NCBI GenBank assembly: GCA_944385025.1
Contig: CALWVQ010000015.1
Location: 1 to 43,760 of the forward strand
Direction: 5' to 3'
Length of the DNA stretch: 43,760 nt
Origin: an uncultured Eubacterium sp.
Lineage (GTDB): Bacteria; Bacillota; Clostridia; Oscillospirales; Acutalibacteraceae
The notes beneath the pieces were generated by a model, which worked only from the letters and a program-made list of their open reading frames with translations, searched no databases and was not told where the DNA came from. Every line of letters starts with the position of its first letter. Position 1 is the first letter of the stretch. Made by a program: the position numbers and the translations under genes. This document shows positions 1-7,538 of this stretch, one piece after another.

Positions 1-10
1 AGGTGTAATA

Positions 11-1369
11 ATGACAGATAACAAATACGAGGAAAGGCTGGGTACAGATAAAATCTTTCCTCTTGTTTTAAGAATGGCGCTTCCTGCGGTTGCGGCACAG
101 CTTGTAAATCTTCTTTACAATATTGTAGACAGAGTATATATAGGTCACATTGCCGAAATAGGCACAAACGCCCTTGCAGGTATAGGCGTTACCAACTCTA
201 TAATTATACTTATTTCTGCATTTTCACAAATAGTCAGCGGCGGCGGAACTCCCCTTGCCTCAATATCCCTTGGACGAGGCGACAGAGAGCGTGCTGAAAA
301 AATTCTTGCAAACGGTTTTTCTATGCTGATTTTCTTTTCCGTGATAACATCGGCAATAGCATATATTTTTATGAGACCTATCCTAATGCTTGTAGGCGCG
401 TCAGATGCTACAATAGGATATGCGGTGGATTATCTATCAATTTATCTTATAGGCACGATTTTTGTTCAAATCACCACGGGACTTAATACGTTTATAAACT
501 GTCAGGGCAGAGCAGGAATCGCTATGTTTTCCGTAATTATCGGAGCCGTGCTTAATATTGTCCTTGACCCGCTGTTCATTTTTGCTTTTAATATGGGCGT
601 TAAGGGCGCTGCTGTTGCAACGGTAATTTCCCAGTTTTTCAGCGCCGTTTGGGTTTTGGGATTTTTGTTTTCCAAAAAAGCTACATTACGTATAAAACCA
701 AAACTGATGATACCCGATTTCAAAATAATAGGCTCGATTTCATCTCTTGGCGTTGCATCTTTTATTATGGCAAGTACAGAGAGTATTGTAGGCTTTGTAT
801 TAAACGGCAGTCTTAAGGTTTACGGCGATATTTATGTAAGCGCCCTTTCTGTAATGCAAAGTGCAATGCAGATTGTCAGCGTACCTCTTTCCGGATTTGC
901 TCAGGGCTTTACTCCCATTGTCAGCTATAATTACGGTCACGGAAACGCCAAAAGAGTTAAGGATACATTTAAAGTAACTCTTGCCGTAATGTTTACCGTA
1001 AATATCGTTGCGATAGTTTTAATGATGATATTTCCGTCCTTTGTGGCAAGAATGTTTACAAGCGATACGGTTCTTATTGAAACTGTGGCAAAAATAATGC
1101 CTGTTTTCCTGGCAGGTATGACAATTTTCGGACTGCAAAGAGAATGTCAAAATATGTTTGTATCTCTCGGACAGGCAAAAACATCGCTGTTTATTGCTCT
1201 GTTAAGGAAAATAATTCTCCTTGTTCCTCTTGCCCTTATCCTGCCTAAATTTATGGGAGTTATGGGTATTTATACAGCAGAGGCAGTTGCCGACGCTACC
1301 GCCGCAATCCTCTGCACAATTATATTTGCAGTAAGATTTCCGAAAATTCTTAAATCAATAAAGAATTGA
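11..1369 (+). CDS. MATE family multidrug/Na+ efflux protein
   Basis: This is a 452-residue polytopic inner-membrane protein with about 12 hydrophobic segments in two similar halves, the size and layout of MATE exporters. The N-terminal stretch PAVAAQLVNLLYNIVDRVYIG and the GRGDRERAEKILANG loop are typical of the clostridial NorM/DinF-like branch. It probably exports cationic drugs or metabolites using a sodium or proton gradient; the substrate cannot be told from sequence. The ATG follows an AGGTG ribosome site at 1-5, so the start is inside the window although its promoter is not. The AraC-type regulator gene that follows 92 bp downstream on the same strand may control it (inference from proximity). 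Confidence 0.9.
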   Translation: MTDNKYEERLGTDKIFPLVLRMALPAVAAQLVNLLYNIVDRVYIGHIAEIGTNALAGIGVTNSIIILISAFSQIVSGGGTPLASISLGRGDRERAEKILANGFSMLIFFSVITSAIAYIFMRPILMLVGASDATIGYAVDYLSIYLIGTIFVQITTGLNTFINCQGRAGIAMFSVIIGAVLNIVLDPLFIFAFNMGVKGAAVATVISQFFSAVWVLGFLFSKKATLRIKPKLMIPDFKIIGSISSLGVASFIMASTESIVGFVLNGSLKVYGDIYVSALSVMQSAMQIVSVPLSGFAQGFTPIVSYNYGHGNAKRVKDTFKVTLAVMFTVNIVAIVLMMIFPSFVARMFTSDTVLIETVAKIMPVFLAGMTIFGLQRECQNMFVSLGQAKTSLFIALLRKIILLVPLALILPKFMGVMGIYTAEAVADATAAILCTIIFAVRFPKILKSIKN

Positions 1370-1433
1370 TTTTATTTCAGTCTAATCCATACATAATTAG
1401 TTTTAAAAAAGTCGTGCATAAGTGACAATACCC

Positions 1434-1442
1434 TGCTACAAT
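1434..1442 (+). promoter_or_regulatory. extended -10 promoter for the AraC-GNAT gene
   Basis: TGCTACAAT is an extended -10 box (TG, one base, TACAAT). It lies 20 bp before the gene's ATG, with no good -35 at 17 bp. The short leader contains only the GGGGTGAGG ribosome site (1451-1459). Confidence 0.45.
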
Positions 1443-1461
1443 TATATCAAGGGGTGAGGAT

Positions 1462-2754
1462 ATGGATATACTTTCAAGTCTTGAAAATGTGGTTAGTTAT
1501 ATAGAGGAAAATCTGTGCGAAGAGATAGATATAGATGGTATTGCAAAAACTACAACCCTTAACGAGTATGAATTGTCAAATCTGTTTCGCTCCTTAACAG
1601 GTATGACAATGAAGGAGTATATTCGTAAAAGACGACTGACCTGTGCCGCAATAGATTTACAAAGCGGTAACGAAAAAGTAATTGATGTAGCGATGAAATA
1701 TGGTTATGAAAGCTGTGACAGTTTTAGACGTGCTTTTGTTTCACAGCATAATGTTTCACCGTCATCAGTAAAAAGCAGGTCAGCTGCTTTGAATATATAT
1801 CCTCCCTTATCCTTTGAAATTAAAGTAAAAGGAAATGAAAAAATGAATTTTAAAATAGTAGAAAACGATGGATTTGATGTGTACGGCATTGTTACTCCTT
1901 GCTTTAGCAATGGAAGTAACAGATATGATTTTGCACGTGAACTTTGGTCGGAAGATCGCCATAATATTTCTCAAAAAATTTGTAGCGGTTATGATGGTAT
2001 ATGGTACGCTATATGGAGTAATAGCAGTTATACTATCGCAAGGGATAAAAGCAACTGCAATGAAAATAGTCTTGAAAAAGCAGTAATACCAAAGGGGAAG
2101 TATGCTGTTTTTACAACTGAAAAGGGCGGATATGCAGGCGATGAACTTCCTAAACTGCATAACCATATTTTTGATTGTTGGTTGCCTAACAGTGACTATG
2201 AGTTGGCAAGCGATTTTGAACTTGAGGTTTATCACTTAGCAACTGACAGGCAAAAACGCAGAAAAGAGCGTTATTATGAAATTTGGATACCTGTAAAGGC
2301 AAAAAAGAATTCAGTCATTATTGACAGAGTAAAAATTAGAAAAGCACAATTAACCGACGCATTTGCCCTTGCAGAAATTAGTAAAAATGATTTAGGTTAT
2401 AAGTGCGACGAGGCTATTGTCAGCGAAAGGCTTAAACAACTTGACAGTAAGCGTGAGCAGGTTTTTGTTGCCGATATTGACGGCATAGTTACAGGCTTTA
2501 TTCACATTGAACTTTATAATGTTATTTACTGTGAAAAGGGTTCAAATTTATTAGGACTTGCCGTTTCGCCCGATTACAGAAATAACGGAATAGGCAGGGC
2601 ATTGTTAAAAAGAGCTGAAGAATGGGCGAAAAATAACGGCGCAAAATGGGTAAGACTTAATTCAGGGGAAAGCAGGAAAGATGCACACCGCTTTTATCGT
2701 AACCTCGGTTATGATAACGAAAAAAAGCAGATTAGATTTATCAAACAATTATAA
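1462..2754 (+). CDS. AraC-type regulator fused to GyrI-like ligand domain and GNAT acetyltransferase
   Basis: The 430-residue protein has three parts. Residues about 8-107 form an AraC/XylS double helix-turn-helix (IDIDGIAKTTTLNEYELSN and VIDVAMKYGYESCDSFRRAF). Residues about 115-285 resemble the GyrI-like/AraC effector-binding fold, including the motifs VYGIVTPC, GIWYAIWSN and YEIWIPV. Residues about 295-430 are a GNAT N-acetyltransferase with the acetyl-CoA loop LAVSPDYRNNGIGRALLKRA and a C-terminal FYRNLGY motif. The first two parts resemble Rob/BltR-type drug sensors; adding an acetyltransferase is unusual. It lies directly downstream of the MATE gene, suggesting a combined sensing, modification and export module (inference). 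The ribosome site is GGGGTGAGG and the start is ATG. Confidence 0.85.
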   Translation: MDILSSLENVVSYIEENLCEEIDIDGIAKTTTLNEYELSNLFRSLTGMTMKEYIRKRRLTCAAIDLQSGNEKVIDVAMKYGYESCDSFRRAFVSQHNVSPSSVKSRSAALNIYPPLSFEIKVKGNEKMNFKIVENDGFDVYGIVTPCFSNGSNRYDFARELWSEDRHNISQKICSGYDGIWYAIWSNSSYTIARDKSNCNENSLEKAVIPKGKYAVFTTEKGGYAGDELPKLHNHIFDCWLPNSDYELASDFELEVYHLATDRQKRRKERYYEIWIPVKAKKNSVIIDRVKIRKAQLTDAFALAEISKNDLGYKCDEAIVSERLKQLDSKREQVFVADIDGIVTGFIHIELYNVIYCEKGSNLLGLAVSPDYRNNGIGRALLKRAEEWAKNNGAKWVRLNSGESRKDAHRFYRNLGYDNEKKQIRFIKQL

Positions 2755-2766
2755 ATGTCAAGTTAA

Positions 2767-2806
2767 AAACGCAGTAACAGTCTAAACTGTTACTGCGTTT
2801 GTTGTT
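2767..2806. terminator. bidirectional intrinsic terminator between convergent genes
   Basis: A perfect 14-bp stem (2767-2780 with 2787-2800) has a 6-base loop and is followed by a T-rich tail. It lies between the plus-strand AraC-GNAT gene and the minus-strand rmuC, so it can serve both. Confidence 0.85.
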
Positions 2807-2813
2807 TTATATT

Positions 2814-4013
2814 TTATTCTTCAATGCTTAATATGTTTGTAGCCTCCGAAGTGTCAAGAGTTTCCACTTTTCTTAAATTCTTCTGTATAATGTCGTTTCT
2901 GTGGTCTGCCTCGTCAAGCACCTTGCCTGCCTCGTCAACTTTCTTTCTTGCCTTTGCAAGCAAATCTCCGAACTTTTCATACTGTGCTTTTGCGGCGCCT
3001 AACACCTTCCAAACCTCGTTTGCTTTTTCGTTAATTGCCATTGTTCTAAAGCCCATTGCAAGCGAATTCAAAAGCGCCGTTATTGTGGACGGACCTGCTA
3101 TCATTACGCCGTCTGACTGTAATTTTTCTGCAATGCCTGTTTTCGATGAGGTAATTTCTGCATAAAGACCCTCTGTTGCAAGATACATTATTGCAAAAGG
3201 CGTGGTTTCAGGCGAGCTTATGTACTGTTTAACAAGCTTTGCCTCGTCCTTTACTCTTGCCTCAAGTGCTTTTTTTGCTCTTTCAAGACCCTCTAAATCT
3301 CCTGCCTCTGCCGCAGTTGATAGTCTTGCATAATCTTCCATAGGAAATTTGCTGTCAAGGGGAAGATATGTAAATCCGCCGTTATCTTGATTTGGGATTT
3401 TAACTGCAAATTCAACTCTGCCGTTATATTTCGGATTAGTCTGCACGTTGGTTTCGTACATATTGGGAATAGTCTGGTCAAGAATATTACCAAGCTGAAC
3501 TTCTGCCCAGGTGCCGCGGCTCTTTACGTTAGTCAGCACTCTGTTAAGTCCTTTAACATTGTCTGTAACTCCTGCCGAAAGCTCTTTCATTTCGCCGAGG
3601 CTTTTGTAAACGTTTGAAAGCTGTTCGCTGACTGTTTGGAATGAGGCGTTAATTCTTTTGTTAAGTGTTTCCGTCAGCTTTTCATCAACGGTAATTCGCA
3701 TCTGTTCCAGCTTTTCTTCGTTGCTTTTTTGCATTGAGCTGATTGCCTCGCCTGTAAGCTTTGTCTGCTTTTGTGCATTTTCATTCAGAGTTTCAATAAG
3801 TTTAATTTGCTGTTGATAATTCTTTTCAGTCAAAGCACCCATTTGAGCTGTGAGCTTGTCTATTTTTTCATCGGTGTTTTTTGCGTTTAAATCAATTCTT
3901 TGTTCAAGAAGTGCCGATGAATTGTCTTTTTGAGGCTTTTTTGTTATTAGCACCACCAAAAGAACTATTATTACAACGCAAAGACCTATGATTATATATG
4001 CTGAAAAATCCAT
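2814..4013 (-). CDS. rmuC: DNA recombination protein RmuC
   Basis: The 399-residue protein has the RmuC layout: one N-terminal membrane segment (residues about 5-24), a long coiled coil rich in Glu, Gln and Lys (about 30-150), and the conserved C-terminal nuclease-like domain (GTWAEVQLGNILDQ, VEFAVKIPN, LPLDSKFPMEDY, FAIMYLATEGLYAE). RmuC is thought to limit recombination at inverted repeats; its biochemical role is not settled. The ATG at 4013 is preceded by an AAGGATGAG-type ribosome site. It is transcribed alone, convergent to the AraC-GNAT gene and divergent from obgE. Confidence 0.93.
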   Translation of the reverse strand: MDFSAYIIIGLCVVIIVLLVVLITKKPQKDNSSALLEQRIDLNAKNTDEKIDKLTAQMGALTEKNYQQQIKLIETLNENAQKQTKLTGEAISSMQKSNEEKLEQMRITVDEKLTETLNKRINASFQTVSEQLSNVYKSLGEMKELSAGVTDNVKGLNRVLTNVKSRGTWAEVQLGNILDQTIPNMYETNVQTNPKYNGRVEFAVKIPNQDNGGFTYLPLDSKFPMEDYARLSTAAEAGDLEGLERAKKALEARVKDEAKLVKQYISSPETTPFAIMYLATEGLYAEITSSKTGIAEKLQSDGVMIAGPSTITALLNSLAMGFRTMAINEKANEVWKVLGAAKAQYEKFGDLLAKARKKVDEAGKVLDEADHRNDIIQKNLRKVETLDTSEATNILSIEE

Positions 4014-4168
4014 TTATCTCATCCTTTCACGACACATTTTAACACACAATACCCATTAAAACAACATTATTATTTTAAAGTACATATATTAGTACCTATA
4101 ATATAAGCCTTGCATTTGACGGCTTTTTTTGTTAATATTCATATAAGAAATTAAAAGGAATGTTTATT

Positions 4169-5440
4169 ATGTTTGTTGATATAGCAAAAATAAAAATTAA
4201 AGCAGGCGACGGCGGAGCAGGTGCAGTTGCTTTTCACCGTGAAAAGTATGTTGCCGCAGGCGGACCCGACGGCGGCGACGGCGGAAAAGGCGGAGACGTG
4301 GTTTTTGTTGTTGACGACAACCTTGCCACTCTTGCCGATTTCAGATATAAGCGTAAATATGCCGCAAAAAACGGCGAAAACGGAAGGGGTTCTCGTCAGT
4401 ATGGTAAAAAAGCCCCTGACCTTGAAATCAGAGTGCCCAGAGGAACAATTATCCGTGAGGCAAATTCGGGAGCCGTAATGGCGGATATGAGTAAAATCGA
4501 CCGCTTTGTTGCCGCAAAGGGCGGAAAAGGCGGCTGGGGCAATATGCACTTTGCCACTCCTACAAGGCAGGTGCCACGTTTTGCAAAACCGGGTATGCCC
4601 GGCGAGGAGTGGGAGGTTTCTCTCGAACTTAAACTTCTTGCTGATGTAGGACTTTTAGGTTTTCCAAGCGTTGGCAAGTCAAGTCTTATATCCGTTGTAA
4701 GTCAGGCAAAACCTAAAATTGCAGACTATCACTTTACCACCCTTGTGCCAAACTTGGGAGTGGTTTCAATGGGCGAGGGCAGTTCCTTTGTAATTGCCGA
4801 TATACCCGGGCTTATAGAGGGCGCCAGCGAGGGCGTCGGTTTAGGCCACGAGTTCCTGCGCCACGTAGAAAGATGCCGACTTCTTGTTCATATAGTTGAT
4901 GTCAGCGGTCACGAGGGAAGAAATCCTATTGAAGATTTTGAAACAATAAACAGGGAGCTGGAGAAATTTAATCCCGACCTTGCAAGCAGACCGCAAATTG
5001 TGGCAGGCAATAAAATAGATATGGCAGAACCTGAGCAGATAGAGGAGTTCAAAAACTACGTTGAAAGTAAGGGCTATGAGTATTACTCAATCTGCGCGCC
5101 TATTTCGGAGGGTACACAGGAGTTAATGAACGCCGTTTGGAATAAACTGCAAACTTTGCCCCCTATCAAAGAATATGAGGCAGAGGAAATTCCTCTTGAC
5201 GCAATCGTTAAGGACGACAAAGGCTTCAAAATCACCGTTGTGGATGACAATTATTATATAGTTGAGGCAAGCTGGTTCCCGAAAGTTCTTAAGGGAATTG
5301 ACGTGGAGGATTACGAGGCTTTGCAGTATATGCAAAGAGTCCTTGAAAAAAGCGGAGTTTTCGACGCTTTGAGAGAAAAAGGCATACAGGAGGGCGACAC
5401 GGTTTCAATCTACGATATTGAGTTTGAATACGTGGAGTAA
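4169..5440 (+). CDS. obgE: Obg GTPase (ObgE/CgtA)
   Basis: This essential ribosome-assembly GTPase is 423 residues long from the chosen start. The Obg glycine-rich domain is at residues 1-158, opening MFVDIAKIKIKAGDGG. The G domain has G1 GFPSVGKSS (164-172), switch regions with DYHFTTL and DIPGLIEGA, and NKID. The C-terminal OCT domain covers about 345-423. An in-frame ATG at 4160 would add three residues, but AAGGA (4155-4159) directly abuts it. The ATG at 4169 has good spacing and gives the family-standard N-terminus. The stop codon contributes to the ribosome site region of mrnC, with which it probably forms a two-gene operon. Confidence 0.96.
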   Translation: MFVDIAKIKIKAGDGGAGAVAFHREKYVAAGGPDGGDGGKGGDVVFVVDDNLATLADFRYKRKYAAKNGENGRGSRQYGKKAPDLEIRVPRGTIIREANSGAVMADMSKIDRFVAAKGGKGGWGNMHFATPTRQVPRFAKPGMPGEEWEVSLELKLLADVGLLGFPSVGKSSLISVVSQAKPKIADYHFTTLVPNLGVVSMGEGSSFVIADIPGLIEGASEGVGLGHEFLRHVERCRLLVHIVDVSGHEGRNPIEDFETINRELEKFNPDLASRPQIVAGNKIDMAEPEQIEEFKNYVESKGYEYYSICAPISEGTQELMNAVWNKLQTLPPIKEYEAEEIPLDAIVKDDKGFKITVVDDNYYIVEASWFPKVLKGIDVEDYEALQYMQRVLEKSGVFDALREKGIQEGDTVSIYDIEFEYVE

Positions 5441-5444
5441 TTCT

Positions 5445-5831
5445 ATGAATTTTATTGACAAAAATGTTAATCCAAAGCAGTTAAGTCCTCTTAATTTAGC
5501 TTTTATAGGCGACTGTATTTATGAAATTCTCGTTAGGGAAATGTTAGTTAAAAATGCAAACCGTCCTGTAAACGATTTGCACCGTGAAAGCGTTAAGTAT
5601 GTTTCGGCAAAGGCGCAGACTGACGCATATTCCAAAATAAAAGATTTACTGACAGAAGAGGAAACGGCAGTTTTTAAGCGTGGCAGAAATGCAAAAGTGG
5701 GACATTCACCAAAAAGCGCTACCGAAGGGGAGTACCACTGCGCTACAGGAGTGGAGGCACTTTTTGGTTACCTTTACCTTAACGACGACATAGACAGGAT
5801 AAAAGAATTATTTTCAATAATTAATGCTTGA
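5445..5831 (+). CDS. mrnC: Mini-ribonuclease III (MrnC)
   Basis: The 128-residue protein is an RNase III catalytic domain without a double-stranded RNA binding domain, as in Mini-III, which matures 23S rRNA ends in Firmicutes. Visible signatures are LAFIGDCIYEILVRE near the N-terminus, with the catalytic Asp, and YHCATGVEALFGYLYL near the C-terminus. The ATG at 5445 is chosen because GGAG at 5433-5436, inside the last codons of obgE, lies 8 nt upstream; it starts 4 nt after the obgE stop. Its TGA stop lies inside the -35 box of the tRNA-Val promoter. Confidence 0.92.
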   Translation: MNFIDKNVNPKQLSPLNLAFIGDCIYEILVREMLVKNANRPVNDLHRESVKYVSAKAQTDAYSKIKDLLTEEETAVFKRGRNAKVGHSPKSATEGEYHCATGVEALFGYLYLNDDIDRIKELFSIINA

Positions 5832-5856
5832 CATTGATAGTTACTTGTTATATAAT
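5828..5856 (+). promoter_or_regulatory. sigma-A promoter of tRNA-Val
   Basis: TTGACA (5828-5833) and TATAAT (5851-5856) are both perfect consensus hexamers at the ideal 17-bp spacing. The tRNA begins 14 bp after the -10. The -35 box overlaps the mrnC stop codon. Confidence 0.9.
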
Positions 5857-5869
5857 CTATGTTGCTGAC

Positions 5870-5945
5870 GGGAGCATAGCTCAGCTGGGAGAGCATCTGC
5901 CTTACAAGCAGAGGGTCACAGGTTCGAGCCCTGTTGTTCCCACCA
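5870..5945 (+). tRNA. tRNA-Val (anticodon TAC)
   Basis: A full cloverleaf is visible: acceptor GGGAGCA/TGTTCCC, D stem GCTC/GAGC, anticodon stem TCTGC/GCAGA with loop CTTACAA (anticodon TAC, reading GTA and probably other GTN codons), T stem ACAGG/CCTGT with TTCGAGC loop, discriminator A and encoded CCA. It has its own promoter and is followed directly by an intrinsic terminator. Its 3' end is duplicated 207 bp downstream. Confidence 0.97.
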
Positions 5946-5979
5946 AAAACAACACACTTTTGTGTGTTGTTTTTTTATT
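5925..5979 (+). repeat. direct repeat copy 1: tRNA-Val 3' end plus terminator
   Basis: These 55 bp, from the T-loop of tRNA-Val through the acceptor strand, CCA and terminator, recur without mismatch at 6132-6186, an offset of 207 bp. The length and position are like the att core of a tRNA-targeted integration. Confidence 0.9.
5945..5976 (+). terminator. tRNA-Val intrinsic terminator
   Basis: A 13-bp stem (5945-5957 with 5962-5974) capped by TTTT, within a run of seven T, starts at the last A of the CCA end. The same terminator is repeated identically at 6152-6183. Confidence 0.9.
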
Positions 5980-5988
5980 ATTATCGTT

Positions 5989-6141
5989 ACAGGCTCGAAC
6001 CTGTGAAGGTCTGAGCGTAAAGAAAACAGTCCTGCGAACTGTTTTTAGCGAAGAGCGGTGAGGGCGGTACCGACTGCGCAGCAGTGGGTGACCGAGCCAT
6101 TAGTATGCAAGGCGAAAGCCGACGCAGACGGCGAGCCCTGT
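5989..6141 (+). repeat. structured non-coding element inserted behind tRNA-Val
   Basis: The stretch between the two tRNA 3' ends has no convincing reading frame but many helices. Its left end (5989-5997) pairs with its right end (6132-6141) and is also an inverted copy of the tRNA T arm (5989-6006 against 5916-5934). Inside are GTCTG/CAGAC (6009-6013 with 6125-6129), a hairpin at 6023-6045, a hairpin at 6065-6094 (CGGT/ACCG and ACTGC/GCAGT) and a GAAA-tetraloop hairpin at 6111-6120. This looks like a mobile or exapted structured RNA element. The family is not identified. Confidence 0.6.
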
Positions 6142-6186
6142 TGTTCCCACCAAAAACAACACACTTTTGTGTGTTGTTTTTTTATT
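6132..6186 (+). repeat. direct repeat copy 2: orphan tRNA-Val 3' end plus terminator
   Basis: This is an exact second copy of 5925-5979. It holds only the T-loop-to-CCA half of the tRNA plus the terminator hairpin; no 5' half of a tRNA precedes it, so it cannot make a tRNA. The bases just upstream (GACGG) do not match the tRNA. Confidence 0.9.
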
Positions 6187-6328
6187 TTATGACTCAAGCC
6201 TACTTAGTGTAGAATGTTGCAGATTATCCTTTTTACACGGTAAATTTTTAACTTTGTTAAAAAATTAACTATAACGATTGGCATAATATGTATCTTTTTG
6301 TATAAAGTGTAAAAAATCTATTTTTCTC

Positions 6329-6357
6329 TTGATTAATCGTTGTAAACGGTATAAAAT
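6329..6357 (+). promoter_or_regulatory. probable gapA promoter
   Basis: TTGATT (6329-6334) and TAAAAT (6352-6357) are separated by 17 bp. The rest of 6187-6410 is AT-rich, and I see no riboswitch or operator in it. Confidence 0.6.
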
Positions 6358-6410
6358 AATAATGCGCAAAAGCAAAATAATAATTATTTATTTAACGGAG
6401 GTAATTTCCA

Positions 6411-7424
6411 ATGGTTAAAGTTGCTATTAACGGTTTTGGCCGTATCGGTCGTCTTGCTTTCCGCCAGATGTTCGGCGCTGAAGGCTACGAAGTAGTTGCT
6501 ATCAACGACCTTACAAGCCCAAAGATGCTTGCTCATCTTCTTAAGTATGACTCATCACAGGGTAAGTATGCTCTTGCTGATACAGTATCTGCAACAGACG
6601 ATTCAATCATCGTTGACGGTAAAGAGATTAAGATTTATGCAAAGGCTGACGCTTCTGAGCTTCCTTGGGGCGAGCTTGGCGTAGACGTTGTTCTTGAGTG
6701 CACAGGTTTCTACTGCTCAAAGGACAAGGCTTCTGCTCACATTAAGGCAGGTGCTCGTAAGGTAGTTATTTCTGCTCCTGCAGGTAATGACCTTCCTACA
6801 ATCGTTTACAATGTAAACCACGAAACACTTAAGCCGGAAGATACAGTTATTTCTGCTGCTTCTTGCACAACTAACTGTCTTGCTCCTATGGCAAAGGCTC
6901 TTAACGATTATGCAGCAATTCAGAGCGGTATTATGTGCACAATCCACGCTTACACAGGCGATCAGATGACACTTGACGGTCCTCAGAGAAAGGGTGACCT
7001 TCGTCGTTCACGTGCAGCTGCTGTAAACATTGTTCCTAACTCAACAGGTGCTGCAAAGGCTATCGGTCTTGTAATTCCTGAGCTTAACGGCAAACTTATC
7101 GGTTCTGCACAGAGAGTTCCTACCCCAACAGGTTCAACAACAATTCTTACTGCTGTTGTAAAGGGCAAGGACATCACTGTTGACGGTATCAACGCTGCTA
7201 TGAAGGCTGCTGCAACTGAATCATTCGGTTACAATACAGATGAAATCGTTTCATCAGATATCGTTGGTATGAGATACGGTTCACTCTTTGATGCTACTCA
7301 GACAATGGTTCTTCCAATCGGTGAGGATCTTTATGAGGTACAGGTTGTTTCTTGGTATGATAACGAGAACAGCTACACATCACAGATGGTTCGTACAATC
7401 AAGTATTTCTCAGAGCTTGGTTAA
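6411..7424 (+). CDS. gapA: glyceraldehyde-3-phosphate dehydrogenase (type I)
   Basis: This 337-residue glycolytic enzyme oxidises glyceraldehyde 3-phosphate with NAD+ and phosphate to 1,3-bisphosphoglycerate in the cytosol. It has the N-terminal Rossmann motif NGFGRIGR, the catalytic Cys152 in SCTTNCLAP, the conserved IHAYTGDQ, and the [14 protein letters not shown] phosphate-site motif. A strong GGAGG site precedes the ATG. Codon choice is strongly biased, as expected for a highly expressed gene. It has its own promoter and terminator. Confidence 0.98.
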   Translation: MVKVAINGFGRIGRLAFRQMFGAEGYEVVAINDLTSPKMLAHLLKYDSSQGKYALADTVSATDDSIIVDGKEIKIYAKADASELPWGELGVDVVLECTGFYCSKDKASAHIKAGARKVVISAPAGNDLPTIVYNVNHETLKPEDTVISAASCTTNCLAPMAKALNDYAAIQSGIMCTIHAYTGDQMTLDGPQRKGDLRRSRAAAVNIVPNSTGAAKAIGLVIPELNGKLIGSAQRVPTPTGSTTILTAVVKGKDITVDGINAAMKAAATESFGYNTDEIVSSDIVGMRYGSLFDATQTMVLPIGEDLYEVQVVSWYDNENSYTSQMVRTIKYFSELG

Positions 7425-7446
7425 TAGATAGCATATATGCTTGTTT

Positions 7447-7475
7447 AAAGCCCCAACCGTTAGGCTGGGGCTTTT
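7447..7475 (+). terminator. gapA intrinsic terminator
   Basis: AAAGCCCCA pairs with TGGGGCTTT around a short loop (with a further CC/GG inside) and runs into T residues, 20 bp after the gapA stop. Confidence 0.85.
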
Positions 7476-7491
7476 GTTATGCCATTTTGTC

Positions 7492-7520
7492 TTGATTATA
7501 AGGCTTTAGTGTGCTAAAAT
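7492..7520 (+). promoter_or_regulatory. probable hisC promoter
   Basis: TTGATT (7492-7497) and TAAAAT (7515-7520) have 17-bp spacing, just upstream of the AAAGAGG ribosome site of hisC. Confidence 0.6.
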
Positions 7521-7538
7521 ACCAAAGAGGTATTGAAT

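Noticed and set aside
4097..4130. A promoter and attenuator-like hairpin upstream of obgE (TATAAT at 4097, AAGCC/GGCTT before a T-run)
   Set aside because: The stem is only 5 bp with a long loop and would overlap the start of the transcript; an alternative TTGACG box within it fits no clean -10, so neither reading is firm.
5828..6061. A 77-residue reading frame running through tRNA-Val and the following element
   Set aside because: It is created by the tRNA and its terminator, has no ribosome site or protein-like composition, and overlaps a certain RNA gene.
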